64,000 nucleotides of DNA from Rhodosorus marinus (Eukaryota > Rhodophyta > Stylonematophyceae > Stylonematales > Stylonemataceae). The notes under the pieces were generated by a model, which saw only the letters and a program-made list of their open reading frames with translations, was not told the origin of the DNA and did no database searches. This document shows, piece after piece, positions 55,766 to 64,000 of this stretch. The position numbers were made by a program, and so were the translations under genes. Every line of letters starts with the position of its first letter. Position 1 is the first letter of the stretch. The DNA is taken from assembly GCA_029953675.1 (NCBI GenBank), contig JAMWBK010000003.1, positions 1,612,001 through 1,676,000 on the forward strand. The letters are read 5' to 3'.

Positions 55766-58001
55766 CCTCTACTAACTCAAAAGCACCAAAAAAAAACTCC
55801 TCCTCAAAAACAACTCAATAATAATAAAACTCTCCTCTTCCTCAATTATTCCCAAAAAACAAAAATACCGACTCCACCATGCACGGCTATCCTACTCTCA
55901 CTCTAGTTCTACAAGTCCACCCTCCCTCCCAACCCCATTCCCACCCGCCCCCTCCCAAAAACCAAAAGATCTATCTATCCGAACTAAATAACAAAATCCA
56001 TTTCCCCATCCCCAAACACCACGACCGCTTTCAGAGAGAAATCTCTTTTCGTCTTCCAAACCTTTAATTTAGCCAAACTAGGACAGCATTGATATAAATA
56101 TAAGAACATACGGTATAAAATAACTCGGACGTAATTGGTTTTGTCATATTTAGTCCGATTACTAATTTTAGTACAGTTTTTAGTACGCTAGTTGTGGAAT
56201 AAACTAGGAATATTTGGATCTCTTTGAATACAACTACCGGGAAACGTGTCGGTAAGTAGACAGGTTTTTTAATTATTTTAAGGATAAACTAGATTTTTTA
56301 TTCTTTAATTAAATGTTATATGGTACTCAGCTACGTCCGATAACCTTTATCGGACGTTTTATGACAAACTTACCCTTTATCAAAGAAAAAATTGGTCTTA
56401 TAAGTTTTATGATATTCTTACCCATATGAAAAGATCGTTGAGAGGTCATCGATGTGAATGTTTTCAGGTGCGCGATCTGTTGTTTCGATATGGTTTCTCG
56501 AGGATGGGATTAACAAGGCAAGACGAAAAGCAGAGGGATACGCATATCAGCCAGGGGGTGGACCGTGAGGGAGCGCTCTCACCGGCTCCGGACGTCGACC
56601 TTCTGAAAGTCCTGCCCAAAAAATCCAGTCCTGCTCAAGGTTATCTAGGGGGGCTACATGGCCTCGTACAGAGCTTAAAGACCATAGCTAGTAGCAAATA
56701 GCTCGGCTGTGAGTAACATGTTGCTACTAGTCACGCCCAAAAGCGCTTTTCAAGATCTTCGCACCTTGTAACAAGAAACGATATTTTTGCAAGACCTTCA
56801 TCTCGGGTCTCCCTTCCTCCCTGAGTCCAGGTTTTCCTAGTCCAGTTTCATTGCAATCGCGAACTTTCATTGTCCTGCATAGGAGCGTCTCGTTAACGCC
56901 CCCAAGATCATCAGCTCCTGATCGTCACGTTGACGAATCGCCCTCCGTTCGGAGCTATCACCAATATTTATTTAGGGTAATAGACAATATAGTTTAGACC
57001 CGGCAGTAAATGTGTTTTTTGATAGGAGAACAGTTGTTTTAAAAAAACGAAATTTGGTTAAAAAACAAATCAGCTCAAAGACCTTTTTTTGAGACCAACT
57101 CCGACTCTTCTAGAAGCGAAAGGCCCATCGAACAAATTACGAAAAAAAAGAAGATAGTGATCTAACACTGCGGATATGTATATTCTTTTTCGTTAATTTG
57201 TTTTTGCTTTCATCGATTTACTTTTACGACCGTGGGTTGGAAAATCGTTGACAGACGATATTATTAAATTATAAATTATATTTTCCGGTTTTACGACCAG
57301 AATCTGAACTTGATCCCCCCCCCCCTTCGGGACATGACAACAATAGGATTACTCTTGCTGAATATAAAAATCATATAGTGATAAAATAAACGGAAAAAAA
57401 GAACCTCAATAAACGACAGCTGTCCTCTAAAGAAGGAGTGAATTTCTGAATCGATATATTTTATATTACATACAAATTACAACGGACAAGCTGTCCCATC
57501 CTAGACGGTGTTGTTCTAACAAGTGTGGGTTCTCACAGGTGTTTGGCGGTGGACGGCTGCTTGTATTCTGGTGAGCATGATGAAGATGTCTAGGAGGTAA
57601 ACTTGACAAACGCGTTTGATTGTTATAGATTTTATACAAAGTACGCTCGTACTTAGAGATATGACGTTTTCCGGTGTCCGACGGATCTGTATAGAACTCC
57701 TCACACACGTGGGCCGGATCTGAACGCCGGGGCGAAATGCGCCGATCACTCCTTCATGATGATCACCATGAAAAAAAGGATGTGGAATTTTAAGCAGCTT
57801 TCAGCTATATCCCTTTTGGTCTGTTCTATGTTGTTGTCAAATCACGCCCGATCGTCCCACTGTAGCGTCCTGATTGCACGGAGCGTCCGTCGAGCTCTGT
57901 TTGAGGAAGAAGTGAGTGCAAATCGCTGGCCAGGTCGAGCGACAAAATTAGCGGATCGAGCGAGACTATCGTGATTCCAGCAAAGCGAAACTCTATTTAA
58001 T
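55766..58001. other. Intergenic region, about 2.2 kb, no gene supported
   Basis: The first 225 bp are extremely C/A-rich on the plus strand (G/T-rich leader of HOP). The middle is AT-rich, with two short repeats of TTATCGGACG near 56330-56355 and a GACAGCTGTCC palindrome at 57415-57425. A C run lies at 57317-57325. Frames at 56426-56701 (+), 57466-57749 (-) and 57756-57974 (+) have no family likeness. Confidence 0.5.
57415..57425. repeat. GACAGCTGTCC palindrome
   Basis: A perfect even-length variant of the dispersed GACAG/CTGTC palindrome family, followed 60 bp on by a partial copy (GGACAAGCTGTCC at 57484-57496). Confidence 0.5.
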
Positions 58002-58754
58002 ATGGGCGATGAAGCGGATTTGTCATGGGTCGTCCATGGACATGCGGATGAACACTTTGGTATACCCAAGGTGATCTTCTTTGTGAGTTTGCCTCTCCTG
58101 GTGTCTTTGGATCCGATCCTTCTATTTTTTTTTCTTCCTTTTTATTTCTGACTGGGGGTTTCCCAAACTGCAGGACGATGTCGAGAAGGTAGTAAAGGAA
58201 CACGAAGTTCAGAATACGCTTCAGAATCTGACAGCCTTGTTCCAACGGTACAAGTTTTGGGAGACGAAGTTCATGAAGAACAAGCAAGGGCTTCAGCAGA
58301 AGATCCCTGACGTAAAGAGGACTATTGACGTTGTGAAAACTTTGCAAAAGAGAAGCAATTCGGACATCGACGAGCCGATCACGACCAGATTCGAACTGGG
58401 TGACCAGATCTATGTCAAGGCCGAGATTCCAAAGTCTGATTCGGTTTCTCTATGGCTTGGAGTAAGCAACGCACTGCCAATTTTTTCTTCCTCACCTTCT
58501 CAAGAATCTAAGGAGCTGCGCCCAAAAATGTTGTCCCGTTTTTTCCAAAGGCGAATGTCATGATAGAGTACAAACACGAGGAAGCTATTGAACTACTTCA
58601 GAAGAATCTCGAGACGGCCGAGACCAACTTGGAGCACCTGGAATCTCACCTTAATTTCATCCGAGACCAGGTGAACGTAACCGAAGTTAACATGACCAGA
58701 GTGTACAACTACGATGTGCTACAAAGACGAAAGCAACCAGAAGCATCCGAATAG
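58002..58754 (+). CDS. Prefoldin subunit 3 (VBP1)
   Basis: Alpha-type subunit of the hexameric prefoldin jellyfish that delivers unfolded actin and tubulin to the CCT chaperonin. Three exons: 58002-58070, 58174-58461 and 58551-58754, total 186 residues (human 197). N-terminal coiled-coil helix ([18 protein letters not shown]...[11 protein letters not shown]), the beta-hairpin core [26 protein letters not shown] and [19 protein letters not shown], then the second helix ending [21 protein letters not shown]. All blocks align with VBP1. The stop is followed by a convergent spacer and the 141-bp tandem array. Confidence 0.95.
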
Positions 58755-59050
58755 AAGGGCATTTCTATTCCTCAAAGAATACGTATTTCGCTGCCGCTGA
58801 TGGTTCTTTCGGCGGGCGAAGAGCCCGAGAAGCCCTCAGCGGACAATCGTGGGTTATAATCCGGCAATCTCTAGACGTGGAGGGCATCCGATTGACACTC
58901 TCTCTACATTTTAGATTGTGAATTCCGATCAAGAAAAGCCCAAGTTAGGACGGCCTATCAAACAAGAACAGAGAGGGGCTACATTTAACTAAAAGCGTCC
59001 GACTTTCGGGGGTCCCCTCCCTGCACGTGGTGCTCGTTTGAACAGCTACT

Positions 59051-59607
59051 CTCGGTTAGCTAGCATATATCCAAAAGGTACAGGTTTCCTCTAGCGGTCA
59101 ACCTGCAAAACGTTTTTCCGTTGGTGTATCAGCAGCGTTACTGCATGGTTCGTGTATAAATCAGTGGAACGTCGCTCGTTGCATATATACTCGGATAGCT
59201 AGCATATATCCAAAAGGTACAGGTTTCCTCTAGTGGTCAACCTGCAAAACGTTTTTCAGTTGGTGTATCAGCAGCGTTACTGCATGGTTCGTGTATAAAT
59301 CAGTGGAACGTCGCTTGTTGCATATATACTCTCGGATAGCTAGCATATATCCAAAAGGTACAGGTTTCCTCTAGTGGTCAACCTGCAAAACGTTTTTCCG
59401 TTGGTGTATCAGCAGCGTTACTGCATGGTTCGTTTATAAATCAGTGGAACGTCGCTCGTTGCATATATACTCTCGGATAGCTAGCATATATCCAAAAGGT
59501 ACAGGTTTCCTCTAGTGGTCAACCTGCAAAACGTTTTTCCGTTGGTGTATCAGCAGCGTTACTGCATGGTTCGTGTATAAATCAGTGGAACGTCGCTCGT
59601 TGCATAG
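59051..59607. repeat. Tandem array of about 141 bp, four copies
   Basis: Copies begin at 59051, 59190, 59331 and 59472 (periods 139, 141, 141 bp) and each starts CTCGG(A/T)TAGCTAGCATATATCC. Copies differ by only a few bases (for example CTCTAGCGG against CTCTAGTGG, and GTGTATAAAT against GTTTATAAAT), so the array is young or homogenised. It stops exactly at the ZNF598 stop codon (59608-59610), so it forms that gene's 3' UTR/flank. Each unit holds TATAAAT and TATATAC, but no open frame. Confidence 0.95.
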
Positions 59608-61992
59608 CTACTTCTTCTGTGCGTTGAGCTCCTCCTGGGCCTTTTGTTTGTTCTTCTTTTTTTTCGCTGCGTCCCAAGCGAACCCATTGCTTCCAATGTT
59701 CGGCACTGCGCTATTGGCCAGTTTGCTCCGTCTTCGCTGTTCGACCGCACCCAAATCCGTGACTCCCGCTCGAAACTTGTTGCCGCTCGGTGCTCTTAGA
59801 GGAGTTGAAGAATTACCTTGACCGCGTGAGCTCCCTGCATTTCCCGTCGATCCAGGGCTAGAGATCGACAAGGCGCCCGCTAGTTCAGGGAAGCTTGAGA
59901 CCGACTCCACAGCGAGAGGTTCCGGTTCGCTTTGTGTCGGTTCGGGAGCTTGGTTCTGGTATGCACGACGAGCGGCACCGCCCCATACTGCTCCTACCCT
60001 CATGGACGGATCGGTGCTTTCTTCCTTTGACAGACCACCAGCTCCTCCTCCCAGGGAAGGGAAAAGCTCTTCCGTGGAAGCACTCTGTGTTGAACGCTGC
60101 TGCGCACTGGCAGGGGTTGGCTGTACTCTACCAGTTGGACCTCGTTGCGCCTTTGATGCCGTCACGCTAGGTCTCGCTCCCTGCTTAGAAGCGGCGGAGG
60201 TTGTACCTCCCGATGGCAGTCTTCCATCCAGCGTTGGAAACTGTTCGGATCGAGGTTCGCGAGATTCCCTTGCGGCCTGACCGGTGCTTGACCTCGCAGG
60301 GGCTTTTTGGGACATCGCTTGTGCTGGTCGAGCTCTGTCACCACCGAGAGTCGGAAAATCACCGGCTGTCACTTGGCCAGAACGCTGTCCGTATTGATGC
60401 GCAGAACGTCTTATCGAAGCTTGTCCACCTCCCAAAGCAGGGAAAGCACCGCTCGGCATCGACGACGTTTCTACTTCGGGAACTAGGACGGAGTCAGTAG
60501 AAGGTGCCTCAAGTAATCTGTACGCTCCACGTACGAGGCGTGAAAGTTCCGTGCGCTGATCCCCGTCTCGTAAGAGCATAGTCATCTCCGGTAAAAGCCT
60601 CTTGGCATCGGGGCCCAGCAGTCTATCAACAGTCTCAAAGTAGCTTTCAGCGTCTAGTTGACCGCTTCGAAACTGACCAGATGCGTCTCTCAGTTGGTCG
60701 AAGTCAGCCACGTCCAGGGCATCCCGCAAAGATCTCAAGAGCACTGCATTCCTCGCGCTTTCCTCCTCCTGGTTAACTGGAAGGCTTGGCATTACAGGTC
60801 TCTCCGTCCCCGTTGTCTGTTGCTGCGGTTCACCCACGTCCGAATCTGAAGTCTGCGGCTCGGAGACCCTTGGCATAGGAGCGGGTGCCATTCGACTGGA
60901 ACTTTCCGGTGGATTCCTTCCACCAGCCAAGTAAGCGGACTGCGCTCTGTTTGAATCAGCCAGCTGCGCCTCAAAGTTCTGCCTTCCCCTATGACTGGGT
61001 CGCTGTGAGGTGTGACGAGCTGATGAAGCCTGGAAGACGGATAGGTTGATTCGGACGTTTCCTCCCCGGCCTACGTCATGCTGCCGTTTGCGATGTACCT
61101 TGAGGTCCGTAGGGTTATCGAAAACGACTCCTCTGCAAGTAGAATCATCGCAAATGAAGTGATCTTCCCGATAGTGACTCTCCAAGTCGTAGTAGTTCCG
61201 ATAATACTCGTACTGAATCCCGTTGCGTCGGCATAGAAAACATGACTCATGTTGCCTTTGCAAGTGGGCATAAAGGGCCTCACTATCGAACACATGCTCT
61301 TTGCAGAACAAACAGAACGGATGTGATTCTCGGTGTTTTGCAAACTCTGTCGGACCTGAACCTCGTGTTTCCTTTATGCTGTATAACTCCATATCGCACA
61401 AGTATTTTGAACCGTTCTCAACACATGAATCACAGAGAGCCTTCTTGTGAAAAGAACGGACATGCTGCTTGAGGGCCTCCACGGTCTGGAAGTGGGAGTG
61501 GCAGGACGGGCACTGTGGTTTCCGTAGTTGCCGGTAGTGCTTCATCACCTTCTCCGACTTGAACCACGTTTGCACCTCATCGTCATAGTGAAATCTCCTT
61601 TTCTTGGCAGCCACAAGAGCATCATCGGGACTGTCCGATACAACAACCTCCTCAAGAAGAGTTTTACAGAAGGAGCATTCCTTCTTTCTGTACAAAAATC
61701 GCAACCTATGGGCGCAGTCTCCGCACACAAAATGACCGCACGATCCAACACCATAGTTCACAATGACCTCAGTGCATACTCCACATGTTGGCCCTTGATC
61801 CTCTGCAGCCCGCTGTCCCTCTTCCCATTTCGTTTCATTCTTCCCATCGCTCCGCACCCCACGCCGACTAAGCTTCTCAACACGGCTCCGAGGTTTCCTC
61901 GAGCTCCCGCTGACTACGTTCGAATCCCTCACGTTCATGCGTTGCCGGTGTTGAACTCTAGAAACCTCCTCCTCCTCTACAAATTCCTCCAT
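59608..61992 (-). CDS. Ribosome quality-control ubiquitin ligase ZNF598/Hel2
   Basis: RING E3 ligase that recognises collided ribosomes and ubiquitinates small-subunit proteins. One uninterrupted frame of 794 residues (human 904, yeast Hel2 639). RING finger at about residues 70-112 (CGVCTEVIVNYGVGSCGHFVC...CSFC). Next the family-typical block of C2H2-like fingers: CPSCHSHFQTVEALKQHV, then FCLFCKEHVFDSEALYAHL, CFLCRRNGIQYEYYRNYYDL (the hallmark) and FICDDSTCRGVVF. The second half is disordered, with three repeats of FP(A/T)LGG-like short motifs (FPALGGGQAS, FPTLGGDRA, FPSLGGGAGG), and ends with a basic Lys-rich tail (KKKKNKQKAQEELNAQKK) as in the family. The start Met is preceded by (AT)13 44 bp upstream. 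Confidence 0.95.
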   Translation of the reverse strand: MEEFVEEEEVSRVQHRQRMNVRDSNVVSGSSRKPRSRVEKLSRRGVRSDGKNETKWEEGQRAAEDQGPTCGVCTEVIVNYGVGSCGHFVCGDCAHRLRFLYRKKECSFCKTLLEEVVVSDSPDDALVAAKKRRFHYDDEVQTWFKSEKVMKHYRQLRKPQCPSCHSHFQTVEALKQHVRSFHKKALCDSCVENGSKYLCDMELYSIKETRGSGPTEFAKHRESHPFCLFCKEHVFDSEALYAHLQRQHESCFLCRRNGIQYEYYRNYYDLESHYREDHFICDDSTCRGVVFDNPTDLKVHRKRQHDVGRGGNVRINLSVFQASSARHTSQRPSHRGRQNFEAQLADSNRAQSAYLAGGRNPPESSSRMAPAPMPRVSEPQTSDSDVGEPQQQTTGTERPVMPSLPVNQEEESARNAVLLRSLRDALDVADFDQLRDASGQFRSGQLDAESYFETVDRLLGPDAKRLLPEMTMLLRDGDQRTELSRLVRGAYRLLEAPSTDSVLVPEVETSSMPSGAFPALGGGQASIRRSAHQYGQRSGQVTAGDFPTLGGDRARPAQAMSQKAPARSSTGQAARESREPRSEQFPTLDGRLPSGGTTSAASKQGARPSVTASKAQRGPTGRVQPTPASAQQRSTQSASTEELFPSLGGGAGGLSKEESTDPSMRVGAVWGGAARRAYQNQAPEPTQSEPEPLAVESVSSFPELAGALSISSPGSTGNAGSSRGQGNSSTPLRAPSGNKFRAGVTDLGAVEQRRRSKLANSAVPNIGSNGFAWDAAKKKKNKQKAQEELNAQKK

Positions 61993-62034
61993 TTTCTCCT
62001 AGAACAAATTTCTCTTCCAAACTAAGCAGCTGAC

Positions 62035-62065
<31 letters not shown>

Positions 62066-63032
62066 AACGGCCCCAACCCTCAATACGCCCCTCGCAACTA
62101 TTCCCGAAACTGTCCAACTCCTTATCTCCAACAACCCTCTCCTCCCTCCAGCTCTCTAATTGAAAAAGTCTCATCCAGCGTCTCTTCTTCCATTCTCCAG
62201 TTAACGATCGTTCCAAATTCAGCTTCAGACAAAGAAGCCTTCCGACACATCAACCAAACAACCAACAGCTCCACACAGTTACCTCAACACCTTCCACTTC
62301 CTTGTCTAACAAGCGTTGCTACCTCAATGCCCTTCTACTCCTCAAACCCGTCCGCCTGGTATACAGAACACGAAACAGTTTGCTTGTGGAAGCCTTCAAA
62401 ACTGGACTACCGTCCAACCAAACCTCTCAAACTTCAGCTCGCAAATCGCCTTTCGTCTTCCCTCCGCACTGGAAGTTCCAAAGCAACCAGCCTTTAGTCC
62501 TTTTCTTATCAAATACACTCTTAACTCCTGATCTCCCACCGTCTCCAGAGCTCTCTTCGATAAACATGAAAAGTATCAAGCCCAGCGTCACCCAAAACAA
62601 CCAGCTTAATGTCCTTTTCTTATCAGAGACACTCTCTAGCTCCTGATCTCTCACCCTGTTCAACAGTGTACACCTAGCCGTGCTCGTCCCTTTTACCTCC
62701 ACCAAATCGGCTTCCGACCCAACAAACTCGAGGGCTCTCTTCAAGGCCCACGTTACTTAAAAGGATTGCGTTAACAAGAGAAGTGTTCTCTATGCTTTTC
62801 AAAGGTCTGTACGTTCTCATCTCGACGTTCATAAGCAGCTTGCCAGACCACGAACGTCGAGAGCTGATCCCCCTCAGCGTTCTTTTATTTCTAGAATATT
62901 CTCTTCATTTTAAGTTTGAAGTCAATGAGGGCTTTGCTGAGCACTGAATTGGAAGAGTTTCGATAGATATTTTTGGTCTGCCTGAATCGGATCTGTTAGT
63001 CCTACAGCGCTGCCTTGGATAAAATAGAGAGA
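61993..63032. other. Intergenic region upstream of ZNF598
   Basis: C-rich on the plus strand from 61993 to 62200 with an (AT)13 microsatellite at 62036-62061. A diverged direct repeat of about 60 bp (62481-62540 and 62595-62655) lies in a low-complexity plus-strand frame (62302-62646) that I do not call as a gene. Confidence 0.5.
62036..62061. repeat. (AT)13 microsatellite in ZNF598 leader
   Basis: Twenty-six bases of pure alternating AT, 44 bp upstream of the ZNF598 start codon. Such tracts are length-polymorphic and could affect transcription start or leader structure. Confidence 0.95.
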
Positions 63033-63287
63033 CCCTCTCTGTAACGCCACCGGTATGGCTCCAACGCAAACTCAACCCGTTCCGACAAGGCTCCGGCGTC
63101 AGGGTTGGTGACAAATGATGTGTGTGGGGTTGAAGATCAGGCTATTGGCTTGTGTGAGTTGTCCGAGGAGAATACTGGAGAGTCTATTCACTTGTTCAAC
63201 AAGCACTGCACTGCGTTGGATAGGGCGTACAGAATTCATCAGGAGCATCGCCAGCTAGCTTCAGTTCCAACTCAACCGTGCCGCTGA
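63033..63287 (+). CDS. Possible small exon or gene, unrecognised
   Basis: A plus-strand frame open from 63033 to the stop at 63287 encodes CELSEENTGESIHLFNKHC-like, acidic-then-basic sequence with protein-like composition. There is no ATG in frame; an ATG at 63056 (MAPTQTQPVPTRLRR) lies in a neighbouring frame, so a real gene would need a splice or a 1-base shift near 63100. No family match. Confidence 0.2.
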
Positions 63288-63387
63288 ATGGCTGTGGCAA
63301 TTTAGAACTGTTAAATGCAAAGGAAATGTGGATATTCTAGAGAATCGGAATAGGCTGATGTTCATTGTGACCGTGAACGAAAGCCTG

Positions 63388-63747
63388 TCACGGCAAGGGT
63401 TGTAGGATGGTGAGCCCTGACTGGCGCACCGGCTTGAGAATTACTGTCGCTTTCGAGTTTGCTGCCTCCCGTGAAGCGCGATCTAGTAGTTTTTTCATCT
63501 GGTTCAGCCGTTTTCTGTGTTCCAGAATAGCAAACCTGAACGGCTCCACCGTCGTGAGATGAGCTTCGTTCTTATTCGTAGGGTTATCGGGCTCCGTCAG
63601 GTTTTGCCTTGGTTTGGCCAGCTGATGAATCAATATCCTTAGGAAATTGTTCACTTTGACACGAAACTCTTCCCTGAAAGCCCAATAGAAGTAGGACACT
63701 CTTAAGGCAGTTTTGTTCCCAGTTACAAGTAGTATTTTGTTATACAA
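63388..63747 (-). CDS. Hypothetical 119-residue frame
   Basis: Encodes a partly helical, basic peptide (FRFAILEHRKRLNQMKKLLD) with no recognised family. It lies directly 3' of the mitochondrial carrier gene on the same strand, 64 bp from its stop, so it may be the carrier's long 3' UTR or a small separate gene. It has an internal hydrophobic segment but no signal peptide. Confidence 0.25.
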   Translation of the reverse strand: MYNKILLVTGNKTALRVSYFYWAFREEFRVKVNNFLRILIHQLAKPRQNLTEPDNPTNKNEAHLTTVEPFRFAILEHRKRLNQMKKLLDRASREAANSKATVILKPVRQSGLTILQPLP

Positions 63748-63810
63748 AGAAAATGCTCACTCAAAAACGTGAGCAGGCCATTCAGCCTGTTGCTTATGAT
63801 ACACATCAGC

Positions 63811-64000
63811 TTAGCCTGAAGACACCGCGTTTGGAGGGATGCCGAACGAAGTCCGGATGGATGTGCGTGCCGCCTCGAAAACGCAGAAGAAAATAGCTGT
63901 CAGGGGGCCGATGATGGCAACCCTAGCTCCGACGCCTCTGTACAGGGCGAAGAATCCTTCCTCTTTGACAATGCTCAACGCAGCTTGACGAATTCCTGCT
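63811..64000 (-). CDS. Mitochondrial carrier (SLC25) C-terminus, partial
   Basis: The gene enters from beyond the window's right edge. The last 62 codons read GIRQAALSIVKEEGFFALYRG, then VGARVAIIGPLTAIFFCVFEAARTS, and end in a stop at 63811-63813. This is the third-repeat end of an SLC25 inner-membrane carrier: EEGFFALYRG-like (EG-h-x-x-h-ar-+-G), R-h-x-x-x-P-x-x-A-h, and the final helix. Substrate cannot be judged from this piece. Confidence 0.85.
   Translation of the reverse strand, partial: AGIRQAALSIVKEEGFFALYRGVGARVAIIGPLTAIFFCVFEAARTSIRTSFGIPPNAVSSG

Noticed and set aside
62302-62646. A 114-residue plus-strand frame upstream of ZNF598
   Set aside because: Low-complexity, C-rich sequence typical of the leader strand, containing a diverged direct repeat.

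Overview
This is nuclear DNA of a eukaryote. About twenty protein genes lie on both strands. Most are broken by short GT-AG introns of roughly 40-130 nt, and reading frames close exactly across nearly every junction I placed. There is no operon structure, no bacterial ribosome-binding-site pattern, no CRISPR array and no tRNA or rRNA that I could recognise. The gene set points to an alga or a related protist: an organelle-type PPR protein, a plant-like N-terminal methyltransferase, a fungal/oomycete/algal-type elongation factor 3, a CDK20-like kinase and a RAD50 with a zinc hook. I cannot name the lineage from sequence alone. All exon coordinates are my own reading from splice motifs, phase and family conservation.

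Layout, left to right (- or + is the coding strand): MINDY-type deubiquitinase (-), a doubtful small gene (-), BAR-domain protein (-), AFG2/SPATA5 double-AAA ATPase (-), divergent orphan methyltransferase (+), four-finger C2H2 protein (+), CDK20-like kinase (-), an 86-residue small protein (-), exosome nuclease RRP6 (+), HSP20 (-), kinesin-6-like motor (-), PPR protein (+), RAD50 (-), HSP60 (-), a two-domain glycosyltransferase (+) beside a broken inverted copy of itself, importin-7/8 (-), a 64-residue small protein (+), NTMT1-type methyltransferase (-), intronless eEF3 (+), Aurora kinase (+), short HOP/STI1 (-), prefoldin subunit 3 (+), a 141-bp tandem array, ZNF598/Hel2 ubiquitin ligase (-), and the 3' end of a mitochondrial carrier (-) cut by the window edge.

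Functional links are thematic, not operonic. Chaperones (HSP20, HSP60, HOP, prefoldin 3), ribosome production and quality control (AFG2, RRP6, eEF3, ZNF598) and mitosis or genome maintenance (Aurora, kinesin-6, RAD50) are all represented. Perfect heat-shock elements lie upstream of both HSP20 and HSP60.

The most notable non-coding signal is a strand-linked base skew. For at least fourteen genes the DNA just upstream of the start is G-rich and C-poor on the coding strand, and the skew flips when the gene flips. Other structures are a 222-bp inverted repeat from duplication of the glycosyltransferase, several dispersed GACAG-N-CTGTC palindromes, and local tandem repeats.
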